From NCBI GenBank assembly GCA_900547655.1, contig URHQ01000005.1, forward strand, positions 1 to 47,220: a stretch of 47,220 nt of DNA. Direction: 5' to 3'. Positions 16,426-24,184 of the stretch are shown here, one piece after another; positions within the stretch are counted from its first letter, which is position 1, and each line of letters begins with the position of its first letter. The notes beneath the pieces are model-generated. The model was not told where the DNA came from and made no database searches. It worked only from the letters and a program-made list of their open reading frames with translations. The stretch is from an uncultured Collinsella sp. GTDB lineage: Bacteria; Actinomycetota; Coriobacteriia; Coriobacteriales; Coriobacteriaceae. The translations under genes were made by a program, and so were the position numbers.

Positions 16426-17808
16426 ATGGCTTCTTCTGATGCAACACAACGAGCAGTCCTTGCCGGACTTTCGTGCGGGATCGGCCTTGCCGCTCCCGTG
16501 GTTATGTATGCCGCGACGCTGCCGTTTTCGTCTGTGAACGAGACGGTCGTGGCGGGTGCGGTTCCCTTCGCCGTGGGCGCGGTGGCGGGCGTGGGTATCT
16601 ATGCCGCCTCGCTGGGTATCTCCGAGTATCGTGCGCAGCGTGAAGAGCGTCTGTTCCAGCCCGATGCCATGGGCGGTGCCGCCAATCTCAATCAGCATCA
16701 AAGCGAGTTCAAGACCGCCTCGATTCCAGCTCAGCAGCAGGATGCGACTCCTTACGCTGCGGCTTCTGCTTCTCAGGCTCAGGCGGAGCAGTCTACCTCG
16801 GCATTCCTTTCCGGCCTGACTGGTGCGTTTCAGCGCCGTCATGCCGATGATGGTGTCCCTACCATCGCTCGAGCCGCAGATGCTATGGACGAGGACGAGG
16901 CTTGGTCCATGATCGACAGTATGCTCGACGACGATTCGCCGGTGAGCTGCGACCCTGCACACTCGCGCGACGTCTATCAAGTCGCCATCGACGAGCTCAC
17001 CAACGGCGGGCAGACCGGCTCCTTCAATCGCGACGACATCGCCGCCGCGGCACGCGCCGTGTCTGGCTCCCAGGCCGCCCCTGCGGGCAGCACGGCGGCT
17101 TTCGTGGCACTCGTCGCCAACGCGGCAGCCAATAACGCCTACAGCGCTACCTCGGCGGACGCGAACGCTTCTGCCGACAATTCGTACGTTGATGAAGCCA
17201 TGGCCGCGGACGAGGAGGCCGTTGCCGCCCGCCGTGCCGCCGAAAGCTCGCTGTGGGGCGCTCCTGCCCAGCAGCAGGCGGCTGAGGCTGCGCCGTACAA
17301 TGTAAACCTCGCCAGCATGCCTATCATCTCCGGTGCCGCGGATATCGATTTCGATGACCTCGATGAGCCTGCAGCCATCACCGCATCGATTGATGCCCAA
17401 GATCGCATCGACACCGGCGACCTTCCGGATGCCTCACTCGAGGTTGATGTCCCCATGGCTGATTACTCGGGCCACGAGGACATGTGGGCCGCCGCCACCG
17501 CGATTCTGGATGAGATTGACGAGCCTGCTCCCGTCGCTGCCCCTCAGCCTGCTGCCCCCGCCTATGTCGGCCGTCACAGCGCTGTGTTCCCCGAGGATAC
17601 TGCCCGTATCTCGCGCGAGAGCATCGAGCGGGCCGAGGCTATTGCCGCCGGCATTATGGAAAACCGTCGTCACGAGCGCGTCAATCAGATCCTCGAGGAG
17701 GAGATCGAGTGCCTGCAGTCCTCTACCGCCAAGCGTACGGGCCGTGCCTACCTGAGCGTTATCGAGGGCGGTACCGCCAGCTTCGCGCCGCTCCGCGCGG
17801 AGGCATAA
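16426..17808 (+). CDS. Hypothetical two-TM, Ala/Asp-rich protein
   Basis: Not recognised. 460 residues. Two N-terminal hydrophobic helices (about 10-30 and 42-66) separated by a short loop, then a long acidic, Ala-rich region (about 70-400) that looks disordered, with a Gln/Ala-rich part, and a more ordered C-terminus (RISRESIERAEAIAAGIMEN ... AYLSVIEGG). There is no signal-peptidase site; both termini are probably cytoplasmic. Start ATG 16426 has GGGGAG upstream, and the nine-residue longer reading is rejected. The VanZ-like gene begins 7 bases after its stop, so the two are probably coupled, but this gives no function. Confidence 0.75.
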   Translation: MASSDATQRAVLAGLSCGIGLAAPVVMYAATLPFSSVNETVVAGAVPFAVGAVAGVGIYAASLGISEYRAQREERLFQPDAMGGAANLNQHQSEFKTASIPAQQQDATPYAAASASQAQAEQSTSAFLSGLTGAFQRRHADDGVPTIARAADAMDEDEAWSMIDSMLDDDSPVSCDPAHSRDVYQVAIDELTNGGQTGSFNRDDIAAAARAVSGSQAAPAGSTAAFVALVANAAANNAYSATSADANASADNSYVDEAMAADEEAVAARRAAESSLWGAPAQQQAAEAAPYNVNLASMPIISGAADIDFDDLDEPAAITASIDAQDRIDTGDLPDASLEVDVPMADYSGHEDMWAAATAILDEIDEPAPVAAPQPAAPAYVGRHSAVFPEDTARISRESIERAEAIAAGIMENRRHERVNQILEEEIECLQSSTAKRTGRAYLSVIEGGTASFAPLRAEA

Positions 17809-17815
17809 CTTCTGC

Positions 17816-18265
17816 ATGGTTAAGATCAATCGAAAATGGGCGGTCGTGACCTGCCTGATGGCGCTCTTGATCTGGGGCAATTCGCTGGTTCCCGGCTCGG
17901 GGTCGGGCTCGCTGAGCCTAACGGTCATGGAAGCTGTCCGCGGTTTCCTGCACGGCGTGGGACTTCCATATGAATGGGTGACCAACTTCGTTGTTCGCAA
18001 GTGCGCGCATTTTACCGAGTATATGGTGCTCGGCATCCTGGCAACGCACGCCTTTGATTTTGAGGGCCGGCGCACCTTTGACGTGCTGCTGCCCACGGCG
18101 GTGTTCCTGCTGCTGATTCCCTCGATCGACGAGACGATTCAGCTCTTTGTGCCGGGACGCGCCGGCATGATCACCGATGTGATGATCGACTGCTGTGGAG
18201 CGGCAACGGGCGTTGTGCTCCGATATCTCTTACGGTCGCTGATGTGCGCCAAAAAGGCCGCCTAG
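17816..18265 (+). CDS. VanZ-like membrane protein
   Basis: Small polytopic membrane protein (149 residues, about four TM segments) of the VanZ family. Recognisable signatures are RKCAHFTEYMVLGIL (about 62-76) and DETIQLFVPGRAGMITDVMID (about 104-124). VanZ was named for low-level teicoplanin resistance in enterococci, but most chromosomal members have no assigned role and no vanHAX genes are present. Start ATG 17816; a GGAGG lies inside the end of the previous gene, consistent with translational coupling. Its stop codon is inside the downstream terminator stem. Confidence 0.85.
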   Translation: MVKINRKWAVVTCLMALLIWGNSLVPGSGSGSLSLTVMEAVRGFLHGVGLPYEWVTNFVVRKCAHFTEYMVLGILATHAFDFEGRRTFDVLLPTAVFLLLIPSIDETIQLFVPGRAGMITDVMIDCCGAATGVVLRYLLRSLMCAKKAA

Positions 18266-18296
18266 GACGTATTGTTTGGTCCTAGGCGGCCTTTTT
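18254..18296. terminator. Bidirectional terminator between VanZ-like and ROK genes
   Basis: 15-bp stem AAGGCCGCCTAGGAC / GTCCTAGGCGGCCTT with a 10-nt loop. Six T follow on the plus strand and five on the minus strand. The VanZ-like stop TAG (18263-18265) is part of the stem. Confidence 0.9.
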
Positions 18297-18379
18297 TATT
18301 TGAGGGCTTATATGAGGCGTGGTGGCGTCGTTCCATTGGTCGGATTTGCTGGGCGCGCCACGCCCCGTGGGTGCGTCTG

Positions 18380-19270
18380 TTACTGAAGCGCCTGTGCGCC
18401 CAGGGCCAGGCAGCCCATAATGCCCTGCTTGCCCTCGAGGCTGTTGTTGACGATGTAGTTATCGATGTCGTTGACCTCGGGCGTGACGATATAGCTGTTG
18501 AGCATTTCGGCACACTTTTTGCGTGCGAGCGGCACGATGGGGGTGTGGTCGGCCACGCCGCCACCGATGATGATCTTTTGCGGCGCGTAGCACAGCGTGT
18601 AGGTCATGAGTGCCTGTGCCAGATAGCCGGCGAGCAGGTCCATGGCCTCCGGGTCATCGGCCATGTCTCCGGCGCTCTTGCCATCCCAGCGCTTTTTGAC
18701 GCCGGGACCTGCGATGAGACCCTCGAGGCAGTTGTCGTGGAAGGGGCAGGCGCTATGCTCGCCGATGGTGTCGCGCGGGTCGCGCGTGACCAGGATGTGG
18801 CCAGCCTCGGGATGCATCATGCCGTGCACGAGCTGGCCGCCCGAGAGCACACCGGCGCCCACGCCGGTGCCGATGGTCAGGTAGACCACATCGGTGAGGC
18901 CCTGGGCGCAACCAAAGGTGACCTCGCCCAGGCAGGCGACGTTGACGTCGGTGTCGTAGCCGCAGGGGACCTTGAGCTCGTTTTGGATGGTGCCCAGCAG
19001 GTCAAAGTAACGCCATGCGGTCTTGGGCGTCTCCAAGATCTTGCCGTACTGGGGCGAGGCAGGGTTGACCGCGGTGGGGCCAAAGGCGCCGATGCCCAGG
19101 GCGGCGATGCCCTTGTCTGCAAACCATGCGTTGACGGCCTCGACGGTCTCCTGCGGGGTCGTGGTCGCGATCTGCTCGCGCTCCAGGACCGTACCGTCTG
19201 CATAGCCCGTGGCGCAGACCATCTTGGTGCCGCCGGCCTCGAGCGCTCCGATAAGCTGCTGTTCTGCCAT
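18380..19270 (-). CDS. ROK-family sugar kinase (fructokinase-like)
   Basis: ATP-dependent hexose kinase, most like bacterial fructokinases/GmuE. 296 residues. The N-terminal phosphate motif is GALEAGGTK (about 8-16), catalytic-loop sequences GAFGPTAVN and GYDTDVNVACLGE follow, then YLTIGTGVGAGVL. The ROK zinc site is GEHSACPFHDNCLEGL (about 168-183; a His and three Cys). IIIGGGV near 235 is the second phosphate loop. There is no N-terminal helix-turn-helix, so it is an enzyme rather than a ROK repressor. Start ATG 19270 with AGAGAGGA upstream; TATACT-type -10 at 19309-19314 on the minus strand. No transporter is adjacent. Confidence 0.88.
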   Translation of the reverse strand: MAEQQLIGALEAGGTKMVCATGYADGTVLEREQIATTTPQETVEAVNAWFADKGIAALGIGAFGPTAVNPASPQYGKILETPKTAWRYFDLLGTIQNELKVPCGYDTDVNVACLGEVTFGCAQGLTDVVYLTIGTGVGAGVLSGGQLVHGMMHPEAGHILVTRDPRDTIGEHSACPFHDNCLEGLIAGPGVKKRWDGKSAGDMADDPEAMDLLAGYLAQALMTYTLCYAPQKIIIGGGVADHTPIVPLARKKCAEMLNSYIVTPEVNDIDNYIVNNSLEGKQGIMGCLALGAQALQ

Positions 19271-19343
19271 AGTATTCCTCTCTCTGGGACGAGTTGCTCC
19301 GTGACTAAAGTATAGAGCTCTAAACCATTTAAGAAAGCGCTAT

Positions 19344-19383
19344 AAAAAGAAGCCTCGCAACGCGGCGGGCGGTGCGAGACTTC
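19344..19383 (-). terminator. Terminator of the aminotransferase gene
   Basis: On the minus strand GAAGTCTCGCA pairs with TGCGAGGCTTC around a 13-nt loop, followed by TTTTT. It lies 28 bases beyond the aminotransferase stop and upstream of the ROK gene promoter. Confidence 0.8.
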
Positions 19384-19411
19384 TTTGGTTGCTTTAGTTG
19401 CCGGGCCGTCC

Positions 19412-20593
19412 TTACCCGCGCGGCTTGATTTTATCACGTAGCGACTTGAGGTTCTCCAGTGCCGCGTTAAGCGTCTCGTCCCGCTTGGCAAAGTGGAAAC
19501 GAATCAGATGGTTGACGGGCTCGCGGAAGAAGCTCGAGCCGGGCACGGCGCCCACGCCCACCTTGGATGCGAGGTCCTCGCAGAATTCGAGGTCGCTGTC
19601 ATAGCCAAACTCAGAGATGTCCATCATGACGTAGTAGGCGCCCTGTGGCACGTTATGCTCAAGACCGATGCTATCGAGCCCCTGGCAGAACAGGTCGCGT
19701 TTGGCGGTATAGAGGTTAAGGACCTCATCGTAATAGCTGTCGTCGAAGTTGAGGGCGGTGACAACGGCTTCCTGCAGGGGAGCGGCGGCACCCACGGTGA
19801 GAAAGTCGTGGACCTTCTTGATACGCTCGGTGATCTGGGCCGGGGCGATGGTGTAGCCCAGACGCCAGCCAGTGATGGAGTACGTCTTAGACAGCGAGCT
19901 GCAGCTGATGGTTCGCTCGAACATGCCGGGCAGCGTGGCCATATAGACGTGCTCATGGGGCGCGTAGACGATGTGCTCGTAGACTTCGTCGGTGATGCAG
20001 TACGCGTCGTACTTTTTGCACAGGTCGGCGATAAAGGTGAGCTCCTCGCGCGTAAAGACCTTGCCGCAAGGGTTGGAAGGGTTGCACAGGACGATGGCCT
20101 TGGGGTCGTTGTCGCGGAAGGCTGCCTCGAGCGTCTCACGGTCAAAGTCGAATGTGGGCGGGTTGAGCGGCACATAGATGGGCTCGGCACCCGAGAGAAT
20201 GGTGTCAGCGCCGTAGTTCTCGTAGAACGGCGAGAAGATGACGACCTTGTCTCCGGGGTTCGTAACCGTCATCATGGCGGCCATCATGGCCTCGGTGGAG
20301 CCGCAGGTGACTACGATATTCTCGTTGGGGTTTACCGACATGCCCATAAAATGCTCCTGCTTGGCGGCAAGCGCCTCACGCATGGCCTGGGAGCCCCAGG
20401 TGATGGAGTACTGGTGATAGAGCGGCTTGGGGTCGCTGGCGATGGCGCTCAGGCTGTTGAGCAGCTGCGCTGGGGGATCGAAGTCAGGGAAGCCCTGCGA
20501 CAGGTTGACGGCGTCATACTTGTTGGAGATGCGCGTCATACGGCGGATGACGGAATCGGTAAACGTTGCCGTGCGGTTGGAGAGTTCTTTCAT
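19412..20593 (-). CDS. Class I/II PLP-dependent aminotransferase
   Basis: Transfers amino groups between amino acids and 2-oxoacids using pyridoxal phosphate. 393 residues. Motifs: NLSQGFPDFDPP near the N-terminus, CGSTEAMMAAMMT (cofactor phosphate region), NPSNPCGKVF, DEVYEHIVY, and the Schiff-base lysine in SSLSKTYSITGWRLGY. The closest characterised groups are kynurenine/glutamine transaminase-like and methionine aminotransferases; specificity cannot be read. Start ATG 20593 has AAAGGA upstream; an ATG 18 bases earlier has no ribosome site. Single-gene transcript with its own terminator. Confidence 0.88.
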   Translation of the reverse strand: MKELSNRTATFTDSVIRRMTRISNKYDAVNLSQGFPDFDPPAQLLNSLSAIASDPKPLYHQYSITWGSQAMREALAAKQEHFMGMSVNPNENIVVTCGSTEAMMAAMMTVTNPGDKVVIFSPFYENYGADTILSGAEPIYVPLNPPTFDFDRETLEAAFRDNDPKAIVLCNPSNPCGKVFTREELTFIADLCKKYDAYCITDEVYEHIVYAPHEHVYMATLPGMFERTISCSSLSKTYSITGWRLGYTIAPAQITERIKKVHDFLTVGAAAPLQEAVVTALNFDDSYYDEVLNLYTAKRDLFCQGLDSIGLEHNVPQGAYYVMMDISEFGYDSDLEFCEDLASKVGVGAVPGSSFFREPVNHLIRFHFAKRDETLNAALENLKSLRDKIKPRG

Positions 20594-20703
20594 GCCGGTC
20601 CTTTCGAGCATTTGCAGTGGGGCAAGTTTACTCCTATGAAACCGGTGGGATTTGCTCGAAATGGTCTCGAAAAACTCTTTTCAAAATTCTTGAAAATTGG
20701 GGC

Positions 20704-20732
20704 TTGCATCGCGTGGCGTTCCTTGCAATAAT
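20704..20732 (+). promoter_or_regulatory. Promoter of the tRNA-His/Lys cluster
   Basis: -35 TTGCAT (20704-20709), 17-nt spacer, -10 AATAAT (20727-20732); transcription would start about 20 nt before tRNA-His. Confidence 0.65.
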
Positions 20733-20758
20733 AGTCGAGCGCGAAGCGCACAGGACAC

Positions 20759-20836
20759 GGTGGGTGTAGCTCAGTTGGCTAGAGCGACGGGTTGTGGTCC
20801 CGTAGGTCGAGGGTTCGAGTCCCTTTACCCACCCCA
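20759..20836 (+). tRNA. tRNA-His(GTG)
   Basis: Cloverleaf closes with acceptor GTGGGTG/TACCCAC, anticodon stem ACGGG/CCCGT and loop TTGTGGT (anticodon GTG). The His-specific extra G-1 (20759) faces C73 (20833), and CCA is encoded (20834-20836). Confidence 0.95.
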
Positions 20837-20858
20837 GTTCTTGCTTCGTGTTGATATC

Positions 20859-20934
20859 GGGTCGTTAGCTCAGTTGGTAGAGCAGGGGACTCTTAATCCC
20901 AAGGTCCAGGGTTCGACCCCCTGACGGCCCACCA
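20859..20934 (+). tRNA. tRNA-Lys(CTT), copy 1
   Basis: 76 nt with encoded CCA. Acceptor GGGTCGT/ACGGCCC, anticodon stem GGGGA/TCCCA, loop CTCTTAA, anticodon CTT. Identical to the copy at 20978. Confidence 0.95.
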
Positions 20935-20947
20935 CACGATATCTCCT

Positions 20948-20973
20948 CTAAAGTCCGCCACAACGGACTTTAG
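20948..20973 (+). repeat. Hairpin between the two tRNA-Lys genes
   Basis: CTAAAGTCCG (20948-20957) pairs perfectly with CGGACTTTAG (20964-20973) over a 6-nt loop. There is no T-run, so it is more likely a processing hairpin or weak attenuator than a full terminator. Confidence 0.65.
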
Positions 20974-20977
20974 CTTT

Positions 20978-21053
20978 GGGTCGTTAGCTCAGTTGGTAGA
21001 GCAGGGGACTCTTAATCCCAAGGTCCAGGGTTCGACCCCCTGACGGCCCACCA
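20978..21053 (+). tRNA. tRNA-Lys(CTT), copy 2
   Basis: Base-for-base identical to the tRNA-Lys at 20859-20934, including encoded CCA. This is the last intact tRNA before the remnant and dinD-like gene. Confidence 0.95.
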
Positions 21054-21062
21054 AAGCAAGTT

Positions 21063-21094
21063 AAGACGGTCAACTTCGGTTGGCCGTCTTTTTT
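21063..21094 (+). terminator. Terminator of the tRNA cluster
   Basis: 12-bp stem AAGACGGTCAAC / GTTGGCCGTCTT closed by a TTCG tetraloop, followed by TTTT. Confidence 0.9.
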
Positions 21095-21308
21095 GTTGAC
21101 CTCGCATGGGGCCGAACCCGAAAGGGCGCGGAGCTGAGGAAACGCGTAAGCGTTTGCCAGCGCAGCGCGCAAGGCGCAAAGCGCCGCAGCGGCCGCCTGC
21201 ACAGCAGGCTGATCCCCTGACGGCCCACCCAAAGATTGTTAAAGCGACTGGTTCAGGCCGGTCGCTTTTTTGTTGACCTCGCATGGGGTCAAACCCGAAA
21301 GGGCGCGG
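21094..21308. repeat. Degenerate tandem duplication with third tRNA-Lys remnant (possible att scar)
   Basis: A 38-nt word starting TGTTGACCTCGCATGGGG occurs at 21094-21131 and again at 21271-21308 with two mismatches. Just before the second copy, CCCCTGACGGCCCACC (21214-21229) is the exact 3' end of tRNA-Lys, followed by AAAG and a terminator at 21241-21271, mirroring the layout after the intact tRNA-Lys. The tRNA body is replaced by about 80 bases of GC-rich palindromic sequence. This looks like a third tRNA-Lys unit destroyed by recombination or integration. Confidence 0.75.
21241..21271 (+). terminator. Terminator after the tRNA-Lys remnant
   Basis: Stem AAAGCGACTGG / CCGGTCGCTTT with a 6-nt loop and continuing T-run. 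Confidence 0.8.
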
Positions 21309-21314
21309 CCGCTT

Positions 21315-22175
21315 TCACAGATCGAGCCTACCCTGGGGATCGGTAAAACCGTCAGTACCCTCCTTGAGTTTCTTCTCGTCTGCCTTCACACGACGCTCGA
21401 GCTTTTTTGTATCCTCGGCAGGCGGTAGGTTCTCGGGGACAATTCCGCGGTCGATGAGGCTGCCACGCACGCTTGTGTTGTTCTCGACGTGCTCTTGCTT
21501 GATCTGGTCCAGACCGTACAGGTCGTGTTCCTCGGCGTTGAAGGCCGTCATCGAGTTCGTGAGGTCCTTTGCTTTTATGAGAACATCGGCTAGCTTGTCC
21601 GCCAATGCAGCACTCTTGGGCACACCAAGCTGCCGCTTCATGTCCGCCGTGCTTCTGCCGCCGAATAACGCCTCATCGCCCTTCGACTTGATGATCGCGA
21701 ATCCTTTGGAGTCCACGCCTCGTTTGAACGCAATGCCCGAGAGCTGTTTCTCTGAATCGGATAGCGAGTGGCGCGCCCGCAAGCGCTGAATCTCTGCGAA
21801 GCGCTGCTCTATGAGCTCCTGACGGCGTGTCTGCACGGCGAAGTACGCCTGTGCGAGTGCGATTTCGGGTTTGTTTGGGTCTCCGTTTTGGGCGATTAAA
21901 TAGCATGCGTAGCGCGTCAGCTTGTAGTCTTTTACGGCTCGTTTGGCGATGCCGGCATCTACCATTTTGCTGGCCTCAGCAAAATGGGCGGCAACAGGCA
22001 TTTTATTCGTGTCACACGATGCCATGGATCTCTTAACTGCAGTCTCAAAATTACGCCATTGGGTGTATCCGAGGGGTTCCATTAAATCGCGTGCGAGCCA
22101 ATACTCAACGCCGTCTTCTACATGGGCGTAGCTATCAAGTTCGACACGCCATTTCTCGATATCCCTGCTGTCCAT
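21315..22175 (-). CDS. dinD: DinD-like DNA-damage-inducible protein
   Basis: 286 residues. Resembles E. coli DinD, which interferes with RecA filaments: N-terminal Bro-N-like domain EYWLARDLMEPLGYTQWRNFETAV (about 24-47), then AHFAEASKMVDAG, and the hallmark segment KDYKLTRYACYLIAQNGDP followed by ALAQAYFAVQTRRQELIEQR (about 82-122). The C-terminal half has DLTNSMTAFN and ETKKLER-type charged helices. Start ATG 22175 has AAGGAAGAG upstream; a TATACT -10-like hexamer is at 22234-22239 on the minus strand. I looked for a LexA box and found none. Placement just beyond a tRNA-Lys remnant suggests acquisition with a mobile element whose integrase is no longer present. Confidence 0.82.
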   Translation of the reverse strand: MDSRDIEKWRVELDSYAHVEDGVEYWLARDLMEPLGYTQWRNFETAVKRSMASCDTNKMPVAAHFAEASKMVDAGIAKRAVKDYKLTRYACYLIAQNGDPNKPEIALAQAYFAVQTRRQELIEQRFAEIQRLRARHSLSDSEKQLSGIAFKRGVDSKGFAIIKSKGDEALFGGRSTADMKRQLGVPKSAALADKLADVLIKAKDLTNSMTAFNAEEHDLYGLDQIKQEHVENNTSVRGSLIDRGIVPENLPPAEDTKKLERRVKADEKKLKEGTDGFTDPQGRLDL

Positions 22176-22336
22176 ATCTCTTCCTTTCTGTTCGTTTGTC
22201 TACGTGGACTATGTCGACTCCGTATTCAGAATGAGTATATTTGCCTGCGCGGACACGAATGGGCCCCGTGTTGCTTTGAGCTCACGGGACCCATTAATAT
22301 CGAGAGGTTGTGTTCTGCTCTAGAGGGGTGCTCAGC

Positions 22337-23863
22337 TTAGTCTGCTCGATAGTGCGAACCTAAGCTTTCAGTTCGCTTGCGCATGGCTTTGACCATTTCC
22401 TGTGCTAGTCGAATCTGCGACTGTAGGCGGGCGAGGGCTGCGATCTCGCTGTCATCGGCATGCGGCTTGCTCAGCGCCATGGCCTTGTCTTGCAGGCTTT
22501 CAAGCTGTTGCAGGGCCTCGGATAGGCCCGTCTCGGTGCGGTTGATCATGCAATAGGTGCTCATCGTGTGCTTAAGGCTGTTTGTCAGGCGTTCGACATC
22601 TGTTGTGGCAATGCCATGCTGGGGGAGGTCGATATCCGTCTTCGGGGCCATCTCAGGTGCATTCTGCGCTGCAAGGGCTGCCGATGCGCCCGCGATGCGC
22701 CCAAACACGATGCCGTTGGCGCTTGACAGGCCGCCGATGCGGTCGGCGCCGTGCATACCGCCTGTCGCCTCGCCGCAAGCGTAGAGGCCCTCAACGCCCG
22801 TATACGCGGTCTTGTCGATTTTGATACCGCCGTTGGCGGCGTGGGCATACATAGCCACGCGCATCTCGTCGGTCGGCGCGATGCCGTGCTCGTCTTGCAG
22901 CCAGGTGGCAAAGGTCTGCACAAACTCAGGGACGTCCTCGCGGGGGAAGTCGTAGTGGAGCGCCAGGCCTTCGGCACCTGCCTGATCAATGACGAGATCG
23001 ATAGCGCGGGAGGCCAAGCGTGACGTGAAGGGACCATATCCAGAGCGCTGCTCGAGCAGGTCGTCCAGCTTGTCGTCGGCAATATCTACCGGCTGGTCTA
23101 CATGTACGTAGCGCCAGGTTTTCTCGTTGAAGACCAAGTTACGCCTGGGCTCGATGAAGCCGGGCATCATCTGCATGAACTCTATATTAGTAAGTGTTGC
23201 GCCGTGCGCGAGTGCGATGGCCTGCGAGGAGCTGAGCACATCAGCCGACGTAAGGTTGCGCTCGAACAGGCCGCCTGTGCCACCGGCTGCGATGATCGTG
23301 GCCTTGGCAGCAAAGGGCACGATTCGATTTTCGGTGAGGTCGTAGAGCACGGTTCCGGTGATTCTGCCGTTCGTGTCCTCAATAAGGTCGATAAGCTCAT
23401 GGCGGGGGAGCAGGCGAATGCCGAGCGACTCGATCCGGGTCGTCAGAGCGTCCTCAAGGGGCTTGCGGGTGAGGCCGCGCCACATGCGCGTCTTGTGGTC
23501 AAAGCAGGGGATAAACTGCTTTTGCTGAGCGCTCTCAGCGTTTTGCGGACGCTTGAGCTCAACGCCCAGGTCTTGCTCGAGCCATTCAATTGCCTGGGGA
23601 ATGCCGTGGACAAACGTCTGGACAAGCTCGGGGTCGGCGACACCGCCGCCGACGGTCTGGATGGTGTCGATGAGGTCTTGTTCGTCGTCTTCGTTAACGG
23701 GTCCGATAAGCCCTAGGCCCCAGGTTCCGGGGAAGAAGCTCGATCCACTCATGGTCTTGCCGGCGCTTGCCACAGCGACGGTTGCGCCCGTGCGTGCCGC
23801 TTCGATGGCGGCACAAAGGCCCGCAATGCCAGATCCAATTACCAGTACATCAGTCGATTCCAT
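22337..23863 (-). CDS. FAD-dependent oxidoreductase, L-aspartate oxidase/fumarate reductase flavoprotein-like
   Basis: 508-residue soluble flavoprotein. The dinucleotide fold VLVIGSGIAGLCAAIEAARTG (about 6-26) is followed by the succinate-dehydrogenase/NadB layout: IIAAGGTGGLFERNLTSADVLS, LTNIEFMQMMPG, the active-site arginine region SRLASRAIDLVI, and C-terminal GLYACGEATGGMHGADRIGG. There is no signal peptide, no CXXCH haem motif and no FMN domain, so it is closer to NadB-type enzymes than to secreted flavocytochromes. nadA and nadC are not adjacent, and key NadB residues cannot be confirmed by eye. Start ATG 23863 has AAAGGAATCC upstream. Alternative roles are fumarate or urocanate-type reductase. 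Confidence 0.75.
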   Translation of the reverse strand: MESTDVLVIGSGIAGLCAAIEAARTGATVAVASAGKTMSGSSFFPGTWGLGLIGPVNEDDEQDLIDTIQTVGGGVADPELVQTFVHGIPQAIEWLEQDLGVELKRPQNAESAQQKQFIPCFDHKTRMWRGLTRKPLEDALTTRIESLGIRLLPRHELIDLIEDTNGRITGTVLYDLTENRIVPFAAKATIIAAGGTGGLFERNLTSADVLSSSQAIALAHGATLTNIEFMQMMPGFIEPRRNLVFNEKTWRYVHVDQPVDIADDKLDDLLEQRSGYGPFTSRLASRAIDLVIDQAGAEGLALHYDFPREDVPEFVQTFATWLQDEHGIAPTDEMRVAMYAHAANGGIKIDKTAYTGVEGLYACGEATGGMHGADRIGGLSSANGIVFGRIAGASAALAAQNAPEMAPKTDIDLPQHGIATTDVERLTNSLKHTMSTYCMINRTETGLSEALQQLESLQDKAMALSKPHADDSEIAALARLQSQIRLAQEMVKAMRKRTESLGSHYRAD

Positions 23864-24000
23864 CGGATTCCTTTCTCGTCCGGCGCATTGTCGCACGGGT
23901 GATCGGCAATGGGGCCGCAAAGACTCGGCAAATCGGTAAAGGGCAAATATGGCAGGTGGGCGTCAGGTGGACTCGGCCACTTCGGTCGGCCCATTTGATA

Positions 24001-24067
24001 AGTTGCGGTGGAATACGGACTGTTTTGGCCTCTATGGATGCAATTCAGTCCGTATTTCACCGCAACT
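24001..24067. repeat. 22-bp near-perfect inverted repeat (large hairpin)
   Basis: AGTTGCGGTGGAATACGG... at 24001-24022 pairs with 24046-24067 over 23 nt; the only exception in 22 positions is one G-T pair. No T-run follows on either strand, and it is separate from the operon terminator at 24113-24149. It sits in the 321-base gap between the flavoprotein start and the GGGtGRT stop. It could be a REP/MITE-like element, an operator for the flavoprotein gene, or a structured RNA. Confidence 0.75.
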
Positions 24068-24112
24068 GATACATCGGACCTTTTAATAAGAGTAACCAAT
24101 TTGAGACGGGGC

Positions 24113-24149
24113 AAACAAAAAGAGCCGCTACCCGGGTGGGTAGCGGCTC
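24113..24149 (-). terminator. Terminator of the GGGtGRT operon
   Basis: On the minus strand, 12-bp stem GAGCCGCTACCC / GGGTAGCGGCTC with a 4-nt loop followed by TTTTTG. Confidence 0.9.
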
Positions 24150-24184
24150 CAAAGCTCAACTATCTGAGCATCGCGCGGGCGCGA

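Noticed and set aside
20948..20973. Hairpin between the tRNA-Lys copies as an intrinsic terminator
   Set aside because: Perfect stem but no T-run; the second tRNA-Lys has no visible promoter of its own, so read-through is needed.
22176..22340. LexA/SOS box upstream of dinD
   Set aside because: I looked for CGAAC-N4-GTTCG-type palindromes and found none; only a -10-like hexamer is supported.
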